A DNA stretch of 8,283 nt from Parcubacteria group bacterium. Its GTDB lineage: Bacteria > Patescibacteriota > Minisyncoccia > JACQLN01. Of this stretch, positions 1 to 6,744 are shown in pieces (within the stretch, counting starts at the first letter, position 1; each line of letters opens with the position of its first letter). The stretch is from positions 1 to 8,283 of the forward strand of contig JACQLN010000052.1 of NCBI GenBank assembly GCA_016204035.1, in the 5' to 3' direction. The position numbers were made by a program, and so were the translations under genes. Below the pieces are notes generated by a model, which worked only from the letters and a program-made list of their open reading frames with translations, was not told the DNA's origin and did not search any database.

Positions 1-549
1 GCGCTGGACAGCTTGGGCGAACGCAACCAAATTTTAGAGAATATGGATTATCTTCTAAATTTTTCCAAAGAAATAAAACAGGCCCAAGCGTTAAACCAAT
101 CCAGTATTTTTGACGGGCTTAGCGATGCCGCCCCGGTCTTAAAGCTAAAACCGGCCAGTCCGGCCGATCCGGCAACCATGCTGGCCTGGGAAAAAGAACT
201 GCTGGGACTTTACGTCAGTTCCCACCCACTGGCTCCCTACAAAGAAATTTTAGAGAAAAAAACCAAACCCATCAAAGATTTGCTGGCCTCGGCTAAAACG
301 GTAACTGTGGGCGGCATGATCAGCGCTTATAAAAAAATAATCACCAAAACCGGAAAACCGATGGTTTTTGCCCAACTGGCCGATTTTTCCGGCGAAATTG
401 AAACAGTGGTTTTCCCCGACACCTATCAACAAAATCCCGACATCTGGCAAAAAGACAAACCTCTCTTAATCAAGGGCCAAATTCAAATAAGAGACAATGC
501 TCTAAAACTTATTTGTAAAGAAGCGGTGGTACTGACAAAAACTACATAA
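1..549 (+). CDS. dnaE: DNA polymerase III subunit alpha, C-terminal part (partial, 5' end outside window)
   Basis: This is the 3' end of the gene for the replicative DNA polymerase catalytic subunit. The frame is open from base 1, so the gene begins upstream; 182 residues are visible before the TAA at 547-549. The opening ALDSLGERNQILENM resembles the end of the helix-hairpin-helix region of bacterial DnaE. The stretch WEKELLGLYVSSHPL (about window residues 63-77) is a typical DnaE linker motif. Residues about 99-182 read as the OB-fold (VGGMISAYKK, AQLADFSGEIETVVFP), which binds single-stranded DNA in this family. The protein stops right after the OB-fold, so the extra tau-binding tail of E. 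coli DnaE is absent. The polymerase and PHP domains lie outside the window. The TTG at 13 is an internal Leu codon, not a start. Identification is confident. Confidence 0.93.
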   Translation, partial: ALDSLGERNQILENMDYLLNFSKEIKQAQALNQSSIFDGLSDAAPVLKLKPASPADPATMLAWEKELLGLYVSSHPLAPYKEILEKKTKPIKDLLASAKTVTVGGMISAYKKIITKTGKPMVFAQLADFSGEIETVVFPDTYQQNPDIWQKDKPLLIKGQIQIRDNALKLICKEAVVLTKTT

Positions 550-571
550 CTATACTATATAATCTAAACAT

Positions 572-601
572 ATACTGAGATAGCGATCGCTATCTCAATA
601 T
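572..601. repeat. Extragenic palindrome, copy 1 (GCGATCGC-centred)
   Basis: Bases 576-597 form a perfect 22-bp palindrome with no spacer, centred between 586 and 587. Symmetry extends to 572-601 with one mismatched pair (575/598). The central 20 bp, GAGATAGCGATCGCTATCTC, recur exactly in the palindrome at 7476-7511. It lies 22 bp after the dnaE stop and 45 bp before thrS. No T-run follows it, so it is not a classical intrinsic terminator. It could be a protein-binding or methylation site (it holds GATC) or a small dispersed repeat. The function is unknown. Confidence 0.85.
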
Positions 602-646
602 TATGATTGCAAAATACTGTATTTCTGATAATATTCAAAACAATAT

Positions 647-1864
647 ATGGAAAAACCCGATCATAAAAAACTGGGGCAGGAATTGGATCTTTTTTGCTTT
701 TCCGATTTGGTGGGCAGCGGCTTGCCGTTGTGGACGCCTAAGGGAACCATAATCAGAAACTTGTTGGATGATTTTGTGTGGGAATTGCGTAAAAAATATG
801 GCTACCAGCAGGTTGATATACCCCATTTGACCAAAAAGGATTTGTACGAAAAAAGCGGCCATTGGGAAAAATTCAAAAATGAACTTTTTCAAATCAAAAC
901 GCGCGAGGGGCACATGCTGGCCTTAAAACCGATGAACTGCCCGCATCATATTGAAATCTTCCGCCGGCGGCCCGTCAGCTGGCGCGAACTGCCCCAACGT
1001 TATACTTCCACCACCAAAATGTACCGCGACGAGCAAACCGGCGAACTTAACGGCCTCGCCCGAGTACGCGCCATAACCATTGACGACGCCCATGTGTTCT
1101 GCCGCCGCGAACAAATCAAAAAAGAATTTTCAACTGTTTGGGATATTATAGATATTTTTTATAAAACCATCGGCTTTAAGCTCGCCGTTCGGCTTTCTTT
1201 TCACGATCCTAAACAAAAAGAAAAATACCTGGGCACTTCGGAAATGTGGCAATTTGCCGAAAATCAATTGCGGGAAATCGCCCAAGAGAAAAAAGTTGCC
1301 GCCGAGGAAGTTTTGGGCGAAGCCGCTTTTTACGGCCCCAAAATAGATTTTACAGCCAAAGATTCTCTGGGCCGGGAATGGCAGGTGGCCACCATTCAGT
1401 TAGACATCAATATGCCGGAAAGGTTTGACCTAACTTGCACCAACGAAAAAGGAGAAAAAGAAAGATTGGTCATGGTTCATAGCGCTATATTGGGTTCCAT
1501 AGAAAGATCGCTGGCTGTGTTGTTGGAACACTTTAACGGCGCCTTGCCTTTATGGCTGGCTCCGGTGCAAGTGGCAGTATTGCCTGTCAGCGACAAATCA
1601 AACGGCTACGCCCAAAAAGTTGCCGGCGAACTGGTAGCCGAAAACATCAGAACCGAAGTCTACGATCGCAACGAGACCATCGGCAAAAAAATCCGCGAAG
1701 CCGAAACCCAAAAAATTCCTTACTTGGCGGTGGTGGGCGAAAAAGAAGAAAAAAATGAAACCGTGGCCCTGCGTCAGCGCGGTAAGGGAGATTTGGGGGA
1801 AATCAAAACTGTTGATTTTATAAAAAAATTGCAAAAAGAAGTTTTGGATAAAACCATCAATTAA
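647..1864 (+). CDS. thrS: Threonine--tRNA ligase, short form lacking TGS and editing domains
   Basis: Class II aminoacyl-tRNA synthetase that attaches threonine to tRNA-Thr in the cytoplasm. At 405 residues it is far shorter than the roughly 640 of E. coli ThrRS. It begins (DHKKLGQELDLF) where the catalytic domain of full-length enzymes begins, so the N-terminal TGS and editing domains are missing. The zinc ligands that grip threonine are all present: Cys98 (MNCPHH), His149 (DDAHVF) and His278 (MVHSAILGS). Motif 2 is at about 119-151 (MYRDEQTGELNGLARVRA) and motif 3 at about 276-290 (ILGSIERSLAVLLE). The anticodon-binding domain covers about 303-400. The start follows 97 bp of AT-rich spacer with no Shine-Dalgarno sequence, and no upstream extension fits the family. 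miaA follows after 11 bp, so the two are probably co-transcribed. Confidence 0.95.
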   Translation: MEKPDHKKLGQELDLFCFSDLVGSGLPLWTPKGTIIRNLLDDFVWELRKKYGYQQVDIPHLTKKDLYEKSGHWEKFKNELFQIKTREGHMLALKPMNCPHHIEIFRRRPVSWRELPQRYTSTTKMYRDEQTGELNGLARVRAITIDDAHVFCRREQIKKEFSTVWDIIDIFYKTIGFKLAVRLSFHDPKQKEKYLGTSEMWQFAENQLREIAQEKKVAAEEVLGEAAFYGPKIDFTAKDSLGREWQVATIQLDINMPERFDLTCTNEKGEKERLVMVHSAILGSIERSLAVLLEHFNGALPLWLAPVQVAVLPVSDKSNGYAQKVAGELVAENIRTEVYDRNETIGKKIREAETQKIPYLAVVGEKEEKNETVALRQRGKGDLGEIKTVDFIKKLQKEVLDKTIN

Positions 1865-1875
1865 CAATCTTCTAT

Positions 1876-2802
1876 ATGGATAAACTGCCTAAAATCATTG
1901 TAATTCTTGGCGTCACCGCTTCGGGTAAAACGGCTTTAAGTCTTAAACTGGCCAAAAAATTCAAGGGCGAGATAATCTCGGCGGATTCTCGCCAAATTTA
2001 TAAAGAATTTAACATCGGCACGGCCAAACCCACCGGCCACTGGCTGATCGCCGAAGGAGAAAGAAAATTTATAGCCGGGGGCCTGCCCCATTATCTGGTG
2101 GATACGGTTGATCCTAAAGAAGATTTTAATTTAGCCAACTACAAAAAACTGGCCGCGGAAAAAATAAATGAACTTGGCCAAAAAGGAAAACTGCCTTTTT
2201 TAGTGGGTGGTACGGCGCTTTACTTAAAAACTCTCCTGGAAAACTGGACCATACCGGCGGTTGAACCCAATTTGGCTCTAAGGCGCCGGCTGGAAAATAA
2301 AAATGTGTCCGATCTTTTAGACGAACTTAAAAAGAATGATCCCGAAGCTGTGGCTATAACCGGATACAGCAATAAAAGAAGAATAATCAGGGCTTTGGAA
2401 GTGATCTACCAAACCGGCCGGAAGTTTTCCGAACAAAGAAAATCCGGCCGGCCGCTTTTTAATGCCCTAAAAATCGGCCTAAAAATAACGCCGCCGGAAT
2501 TAACCCAAAGAATCACTCGCCGGACAGACGAAATGATAAAAAATGGTTTGGTTAAAGAAGTCCAGGAACTTGCCAAAAAATATTCCTGGGATTTGGTGCC
2601 GATGCAAAGCATAGATTATCAGGAATTCAAAGATTATCTTACTGGCAAAAAAAGTTTAAGCGAGACCGTTAAAGAAATAAACCGGCACCACCTGGCTTAC
2701 GCCAAACGCCAGATGACCTGGTTTAAGAAAGATAAAACCATCCACTGGATCACTTCCGAAAAAGAAGCCGAAGAAAAAATAAAAAGTTTTCTAGCCCAAT
2801 AA
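1876..2802 (+). CDS. miaA: tRNA dimethylallyltransferase (MiaA)
   Basis: MiaA transfers a dimethylallyl group to N6 of adenine 37 in tRNAs that read codons starting with U, the first step toward i6A/ms2i6A. The 308 residues match the family's usual length. The P-loop GVTASGKT is at residues 12-19, followed by the family signature DSRQIYKEFNIGTAKP (about 37-52), which contains the catalytic Asp38 and the isoprenyl-donor region. Other family landmarks are HYLVDTVDP (about 72-80), LVGGTALYLKTLL (about 109-121), and RRIIRALEVIYQTGRKFSEQ near the middle. The start at 1876 lies 11 bp after thrS and has no Shine-Dalgarno sequence, like the other housekeeping genes here. Its last 12 bp overlap the end of gatB on the opposite strand. 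Identification is confident. Confidence 0.96.
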   Translation: MDKLPKIIVILGVTASGKTALSLKLAKKFKGEIISADSRQIYKEFNIGTAKPTGHWLIAEGERKFIAGGLPHYLVDTVDPKEDFNLANYKKLAAEKINELGQKGKLPFLVGGTALYLKTLLENWTIPAVEPNLALRRRLENKNVSDLLDELKKNDPEAVAITGYSNKRRIIRALEVIYQTGRKFSEQRKSGRPLFNALKIGLKITPPELTQRITRRTDEMIKNGLVKEVQELAKKYSWDLVPMQSIDYQEFKDYLTGKKSLSETVKEINRHHLAYAKRQMTWFKKDKTIHWITSEKEAEEKIKSFLAQ

Positions 2803-4308
2803 TTCTTTTAATATCTCTTCCCCCACTTGCGGGTTGGCTTTGCCTTTAGTGGCGCGCATCAACTGGCCGACTAAAAATTTCAAGGATTCCAATTTCCCTT
2901 TTTTATAATCCTCCGCCGGCTTGGGATTTTGGGAAATAACCTCTCGGGCGGTTTTGACCAATTCATCGCGATCGCTCATCTGCCCAAGATTCTTATCTAA
3001 TAAAATTTGGTGCGGATCTTCGCCGGTTCTAAACATTTCAGCTAAAATCGTCTGCGCGGCCGAAGAAGAAATCTTGCCTTGGTGGATTAAAACAACAAGT
3101 TCGGCAAAATCTTCGGCGCCAATTTTTAGATCCGACATTTTTTGTTTGGACTCCGCCAACAGTTTTTGAATCTCAGTAATCAAATAATTAGCCACGAGTT
3201 TGGTCAGACCATGATCCGCCGCTATATTTGACCCAGACTCAACCAACCACTCTTTTAGCTCGCTCGCGACCTCCTCAAAATAATCACCTAACTCTTTTTG
3301 GACCGTAAAAATCTCGCTATCTTTAGCCGTAATTCCATACTCGCGAATAAATCTCTCGCGGCGCAAAGTTGGCAGTTCGGGCAATTCCGATTTGATATAA
3401 TCTATCTGCGATTTTTCCAAACGCACCGGCGGCAAATCGGGTTCGGGAAAATAACGGTAATCATGCGATTCTTCTTTGGTGCGCTGGGAAAAAGTTTCGG
3501 CTTTGTTTTCATCCCAACCGCGAGTCTCTTGCACAATCTTATCGCCGCTTTCCAAAATTTCGCCCTGCCGCCTGATTTCGTAATCTATCGCCCGTTCGCA
3601 CGCCCTAAAAGAATTTAGGTTTTTAATTTCAACTTTTGTGCCAAACTTCTCCGATCCTTCCGGCATTATGGAAATGTTTGCTTCTATTCTTAACTGTCCT
3701 TTTTCCATATCGGCTTCGGACACATTCAGATACCGAAATAATAATTGAAGTTCCTCGCCAAATTCTTTGGCTTCGGCGCCGCTTTTAATATCCGGCTCGG
3801 TGACCAGTTCCATCAGCGGCACACCCGCGCGGTTGAAATCGACCAGAGATCTCGTATCTTGTATCTTGTAACTTGGAACTTTTGTCTTTTGAGATCCAAG
3901 ATCTAAGTTATAAGATCCATGAATTAACTTGCCGGTATCTTCTTCCAAATGCACTCGTTTGATTTTTATTTCTCTATCGCCGGTTAATTTCAAAATACCG
4001 CCCTCGCAAAACGGCTTTTCAAATTGGGAGATTTGATAACCCTTGGGCAAGTCGGGATAAAAATAATTTTTGCGTTCAAACCAAGAATATTCATTTATTT
4101 TCGCGCCCAAAGCCAAACCGGTTTTAACCACCTTGCGCACCGCTTCAATGTTTATAACCGGCAAAGTGCCCGGGTGCGCCAAACAGACCGGGCAGACGTT
4201 GGTGTTCGGCCGGGTTTCGTCGGCATCATTGGCCGAATCGCAAAACATCTTGGTTTTGGTATTAAGCTCGGCGTGGATTTCCAAACCGATAACCGGTGAG
4301 TATTTCAT
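2791..4308 (-). CDS. gatB: Asp-tRNA(Asn)/Glu-tRNA(Gln) amidotransferase subunit B, with repeat-derived insertion
   Basis: GatB is the kinase/tRNA-binding subunit of the GatCAB complex, which amidates misacylated Glu-tRNA-Gln and Asp-tRNA-Asn so that cells can do without GlnRS or AsnRS. The N-terminal catalytic cradle shows IGLEIHAELNTKTKMFC (7-23), the CPVC metal-site pair (Cys39, Cys42), PGTLPVIN (46-53), YFYPDLPKGYQISQ (82-95), FNRAGVPLMELVTEPD (158-173) and DYRYFPEPDLPPV. The C-terminal GatB/YqeY tRNA-binding helical domain ends in NPQVGEEILKELLG. Length is 505 residues, slightly long for the family. About 20 extra residues at 131-153 are encoded by a heptamer repeat (see 3848-3918). No gatA or gatC is adjacent. 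No Shine-Dalgarno sequence precedes the ATG, whose upstream bases are AT-rich. Tail-to-tail with miaA. Confidence 0.96.
   Translation of the reverse strand: MKYSPVIGLEIHAELNTKTKMFCDSANDADETRPNTNVCPVCLAHPGTLPVINIEAVRKVVKTGLALGAKINEYSWFERKNYFYPDLPKGYQISQFEKPFCEGGILKLTGDREIKIKRVHLEEDTGKLIHGSYNLDLGSQKTKVPSYKIQDTRSLVDFNRAGVPLMELVTEPDIKSGAEAKEFGEELQLLFRYLNVSEADMEKGQLRIEANISIMPEGSEKFGTKVEIKNLNSFRACERAIDYEIRRQGEILESGDKIVQETRGWDENKAETFSQRTKEESHDYRYFPEPDLPPVRLEKSQIDYIKSELPELPTLRRERFIREYGITAKDSEIFTVQKELGDYFEEVASELKEWLVESGSNIAADHGLTKLVANYLITEIQKLLAESKQKMSDLKIGAEDFAELVVLIHQGKISSSAAQTILAEMFRTGEDPHQILLDKNLGQMSDRDELVKTAREVISQNPKPAEDYKKGKLESLKFLVGQLMRATKGKANPQVGEEILKELLG
3848..3918. repeat. Inverted heptamer-repeat element inside gatB
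   Basis: Two arms built from imperfect 7-bp units face each other. On the + strand, 3848-3881 runs as units like GATCTCG, TATCTTG (twice), TAACTTG and GAACTTT. Bases 3891-3918 run as units like GAGATCC, AAGATCT, AAGTTAT and AAGATCC, which are near reverse complements of the first arm. The arms are separated by about 9 bp, so the element could fold as a long imperfect hairpin. Because 7 is not a multiple of 3, the peptide it encodes in gatB (including SYKIQDT) is not itself a tandem repeat. The array keeps the gatB frame open. It resembles heptamer repeats I recall from Parcubacteria genomes, but I cannot verify that here. Confidence 0.75.
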
Positions 4309-4388
4309 ATATAACTATCATAACAATTTGATCTATAAAAAGAAAAAGCTATTTGTATTTTTATAAATTTACATGTTATATTATTGCC

Positions 4389-4412
4389 TGGTTCTTTAAC
4401 ATAAACAATCTA
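4389..4412 (+). promoter_or_regulatory. Promoter-like motif upstream of the thymidylate synthase-like gene
   Basis: The 120-bp gap between the gatB start and the gene at 4429 is AT-rich and must hold divergent promoters. It contains TGGTTCTTTA (4389-4398), then 7 bases, then CAATCTA (4406-4412), 16 bp before the ATG. The same layout, TGGTTCTTTA-N7-CAATTCTA, occurs upstream of the opposite operon (7397 down to 7373). Sharing between two start regions suggests a common promoter or operator. No clean sigma70 -35/-10 pair is evident, so the exact role is a guess. Confidence 0.4.
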
Positions 4413-4428
4413 ACAGTGAGATCTGGTA

Positions 4429-5322
4429 ATGAGTATTTACCTGCCTTATGAACAGCGTACAAGGGATTTTCAGTATCGCCAAACCCTGCGTCAAATTATA
4501 AGGGAGGGTGTCCATACAAAGAACGAATTTCAAACCACTGGAACATTAACCTCTGTAACTACTCGTAATATGGTGTTTCGGTTGGCAAATGGAGCACCGC
4601 TTATCACTGAACGTGAAATTGGTTTCTGGCGCAGACCGATATCGGAAATCATCGGTTTTATCAACGGCGCACATACACTTGAAGAACTTCGTAAGTATGG
4701 AGATAAAAAAACATGGGCTAGTTGGTGGGCTCGTTGGGCTAGTGAACATAAGTGTGGACAGTTTAGGCTTGAACCAGGAGATCTCGGCCCAGGTTCATAC
4801 GGCGCGGGATACCACCACGATGGTTTTAACCAATGGTATCATCTGGTAAAACAGATACGTGAACGACCATGGTTACGCACTCACCGTGTAACTCCATGGA
4901 TTCCTAAGTACTGTCTGCAACATAGCGAACTGCAACGCAAAGTTGTTGTGGCGCCGTGTCATGGTGACGTCCAAGTTACAATCCTTGATGGTAAAATGTT
5001 CCTTCGCATGGACCAGCGATCGGGAGATGTCCCCATCGGCATTCCATCAAACATGATCCAATACGCGGCGCTTCTTCTCATGCTCGCCCAAGTGACCGGC
5101 TACGAACCGCATACGATCATCCATTCAATTCATGATGCACAAATCTATGAAGATCAAGTGCCGTACATAAAACGATTGATCCGCAGACGACCCAATCCTT
5201 TTCCAACTCTTCGGATCATGGACACTAAAATTGACGATCTTTTCGCATTTCGGCCGGAACATTTTGAATTGACCGATTACAACCCGCATCCGGCCATGAA
5301 CGACATACCGGTTACAGAGTAG
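4429..5322 (+). CDS. Thymidylate synthase family protein, divergent (ThyA fold)
   Basis: Folate-dependent C5 alkylation of a pyrimidine nucleotide is the likely chemistry; canonical ThyA makes dTMP from dUMP. The 297 residues cover the whole fold, from TGTLT and FRLANGAPLIT (49-60) to the C-terminal YNPHPAMNDIPV. Conserved positions, in E. coli numbering, are E58 (Glu73, SEIIGF), Y94 (Tyr124 in GDLGPGSYG), the nucleophile C146 (Cys177 in APCH), R166-S167 and D169 (Arg197, Ser198, Asp200 in QRSGD), N177 (Asn208) and Y209 (Tyr240). Asn208 argues for a uracil-type rather than a cytosine-type base. Two substrate contacts differ: the R21 phosphate arginine region reads KNEFQTTGT, and H207 (3'-hydroxyl) is Gln238. 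It could be a diverged ThyA or an enzyme for a different nucleotide. It is followed after a short gap by the HIT gene. The ATG has at best a weak ribosome site (GTGAG, 8 bp away). Confidence 0.85.
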   Translation: MSIYLPYEQRTRDFQYRQTLRQIIREGVHTKNEFQTTGTLTSVTTRNMVFRLANGAPLITEREIGFWRRPISEIIGFINGAHTLEELRKYGDKKTWASWWARWASEHKCGQFRLEPGDLGPGSYGAGYHHDGFNQWYHLVKQIRERPWLRTHRVTPWIPKYCLQHSELQRKVVVAPCHGDVQVTILDGKMFLRMDQRSGDVPIGIPSNMIQYAALLLMLAQVTGYEPHTIIHSIHDAQIYEDQVPYIKRLIRRRPNPFPTLRIMDTKIDDLFAFRPEHFELTDYNPHPAMNDIPVTE

Positions 5323-5343
5323 CTGGACGTACCTCAAATTTAT

Positions 5344-5347
5344 GGAG
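5344..5347 (+). promoter_or_regulatory. Ribosome binding site deciding the HIT gene start
   Basis: GGAG-type sequence (TGGAGAAAGAAATG) sits 6 bases before the ATG at 5354. The earlier in-frame ATG at 5342 has no such site, so 5354 is the better start. Confidence 0.5.
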
Positions 5348-5353
5348 AAAGAA

Positions 5354-5809
5354 ATGGGATCTGGATCAGGCAAGGATTTTGTAGTAATGGCGCATGCCCG
5401 CACAGAAGAACAGCGACGGGTCATGGCGGGTATACAGGAAAAGGGTGAATGCCCTTTCTGCCCTGGAAATTTACCAGAGGGTAACCAAGTCATTAGGACA
5501 ACGAGTCACTGGTTTCTCATGCTGAACATGTGGCCATATGAGAACACCAGAATACATCTCCTGGCTATCCATATCAAGCACGTCGAACAACTGGAAGACA
5601 CTGCTACAGAAGAATGGTCTGATCTTTTTCGATTGTTGAGATGGGCTGAACATGAATTCAGGGTTGAAAGCGGTAGCATCGGGATTCGCTTTGGCGATCC
5701 CAGACTCAACCGTGCCACAGTACGGCATCTCCATGTTCATTTTATAGTTCCTAAAATCACAGACCAAAACGATCCTAGGTATAAACCAGTGGTGTTTGTG
5801 ATCGCTTAG
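5354..5809 (+). CDS. HIT-family nucleotide hydrolase/transferase with CxxC motif
   Basis: Histidine-triad proteins hydrolyse or transfer nucleoside monophosphates through a histidine-AMP type intermediate. The triad HLHVHFIV near the C-terminus (His129, His131, His133, counted from the upstream ATG at 5342) is intact, the middle or last His being catalytic by family precedent. An N-terminal CPFC (37-40) could bind zinc with upstream-strand histidines, as in Ap4A-phosphorylase and GalT-like branches. The segment WPYENTRIHLLAIHIKHVEQL (about 64-84) is the usual HIT core strand-helix. GIRFGDPRLNRATVRHLH takes the place of the glycine-rich loop before the triad. It follows the thymidylate synthase-like gene by 31 bp on the same strand and ends at a strong hairpin. 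The substrate cannot be read from sequence. The alternative start at 5342 adds four residues. Confidence 0.85.
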   Translation: MGSGSGKDFVVMAHARTEEQRRVMAGIQEKGECPFCPGNLPEGNQVIRTTSHWFLMLNMWPYENTRIHLLAIHIKHVEQLEDTATEEWSDLFRLLRWAEHEFRVESGSIGIRFGDPRLNRATVRHLHVHFIVPKITDQNDPRYKPVVFVIA

Positions 5810-5812
5810 TCA

Positions 5813-5844
5813 AAAGCTCTCTTCCCCTCAAGGAAGAGAGCTTT
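5813..5844. terminator. Bidirectional intrinsic terminator between convergent operons
   Basis: A perfect 13-bp stem (5813-5825 with 5832-5844, AAAGCTCTCTTCC) closes a 6-base loop. It starts four bases after the HIT stop codon. On the + strand the stem ends in TTT then ATATTT. On the - strand it ends in a run of T followed by GACT. It is placed to stop both the rightward pair and any read-through of the leftward pair. Confidence 0.85.
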
Positions 5845-5857
5845 ATATTTGAATTAA

Positions 5858-5892
5858 AAAACTCCGTAAGTAGTTGCCTACCCCGGAGTTTT
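5858..5892 (-). terminator. Intrinsic terminator overlapping the deaminase stop codon
   Basis: On the - strand, AAAACTCCG (5892 down to 5884) pairs with CGGAGTTTT (5866 down to 5858), followed by more T then AATTC. The 17-base loop holds a small inner hairpin (GTAG-GCAA-CTAC). The left arm lies within the last codons of the deaminase gene and the TAG at 5880-5878 lies in the loop, so the end of the gene doubles as terminator. Confidence 0.7.
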
Positions 5893-6744
5893 GACTTGGA
5901 TAATCTTTACGCTGTTTGCCCGCAAGACCTCTTGGGCATTAAGCGAAGAAAATCCTTCCTTGAAAAATATTTCGCGCACCCCTGCCTGGACCAGTTGGCG
6001 AGCACACCTTTCACAAGGAAAAGTGGTTACATAGAGATGTGAATTATCGAGAGCGAACCCATACTTAGCACAGCGGGTAATTACCGCTTCCTCGGCATGG
6101 ATGGAGGTGTACTTACCTTCCTGACCGGCAGCCCGATTAAGACTCGGATCACCGAACAAATAGGTTTCATACTCATTCGGCATATGAGTATTGCAGGCCG
6201 CCACTAATACCCGCCCATCCCGTGAGATCGCCAGCGCGCCAACTCTTCGCCACCAGTCTGGGCTTCGTTCCGAAATCTCTAGAGCTTTGTTTATAAACCC
6301 TAGATGAAATTCGGATGAAGAAACCTCAACATCGGGAATCACTGGGCTGTTACGCATAACCGCAGTCATATCATAACGAGCCCAGATCATCTCGAAAGTG
6401 AAACTGCAACCTGCCGGAGCAAGGTACTTTTCAACAAAGAGATGTGAAACATCCTCATCCGGTAAAACCCAACTTTGCCATCTGGTAAATGAAAGGTTGG
6501 GATTATTGTTTAGCCAGCCAGGACAAAATATTCGTGCTCGACTAACCCACCTCTCTAAAGAAATCACGCGCGCGATTATTTCAGTCGGCAACGCAGCCAT
6601 ATTCCTCGTTAACCGCGGCAGAAGTTCTTCCGCTTCTGCCTGCGAAATGAGAAATAAATTACTTTCGGAATGTTTTTTGAACCAGTTTAGGTGACGTTGG
6701 TTTAATGTCGGAATATAAGCAATGAGATCAGCCACTAGCGCCAT
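5878..6744 (-). CDS. dCMP deaminase-family protein with N-terminal Rossmann-like extension
   Basis: The C-terminal half (about 146-288) is a zinc-dependent nucleotide deaminase of the dCMP/cytidine deaminase superfamily. It shows HAEEA (zinc His216, proton-shuttle Glu218) and TFPCERCARQL (zinc Cys244, Cys247), with the typical strand RVGALAISRDGRVLVAACN before them. dCMP deaminase yields dUMP, the substrate of thymidylate synthase. Ordinary family members are about 150-180 residues; here about 145 extra residues precede the domain. That part opens with a strand-loop-helix, LIAYIPTLNQRHLNWFKKH (7-25), which resembles a degenerate nucleotidyltransferase HxGH loop with only the second His (His18) kept. 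It also contains LPDEDVSHLFVEKYL (94-108). The domain assignment is inference. The gene overlaps its upstream neighbour by 17 bp, implying translational coupling; an AGGG lies shortly before the ATG. Confidence 0.85.
   Translation of the reverse strand: MALVADLIAYIPTLNQRHLNWFKKHSESNLFLISQAEAEELLPRLTRNMAALPTEIIARVISLERWVSRARIFCPGWLNNNPNLSFTRWQSWVLPDEDVSHLFVEKYLAPAGCSFTFEMIWARYDMTAVMRNSPVIPDVEVSSSEFHLGFINKALEISERSPDWWRRVGALAISRDGRVLVAACNTHMPNEYETYLFGDPSLNRAAGQEGKYTSIHAEEAVITRCAKYGFALDNSHLYVTTFPCERCARQLVQAGVREIFFKEGFSSLNAQEVLRANSVKIIQVKTPG

Noticed and set aside
572..601. GCGATCGC as cyanobacterial HIP1, pointing to a cyanobacterium
   Set aside because: Only three octamers occur in the window and the gene content and short ThrRS do not suggest a cyanobacterium; the signal here is a longer, specific 20-bp core.
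3848..3918. Heptamer array as a CRISPR
   Set aside because: Units are 7 bp, contiguous and inverted, without unique spacers, and lie inside a coding gene.
4024..4366. Open frames on the + strand antisense to the 5' end of gatB, the longer running into the intergenic gap
   Set aside because: They mirror the gatB coding sequence, have no recognisable domain and lack a ribosome site; gatB motifs are unambiguous on the other strand.
5125..5767. Antisense open frames under the thymidylate synthase-like and HIT genes
   Set aside because: Shadows of genes with clear family motifs on the + strand.
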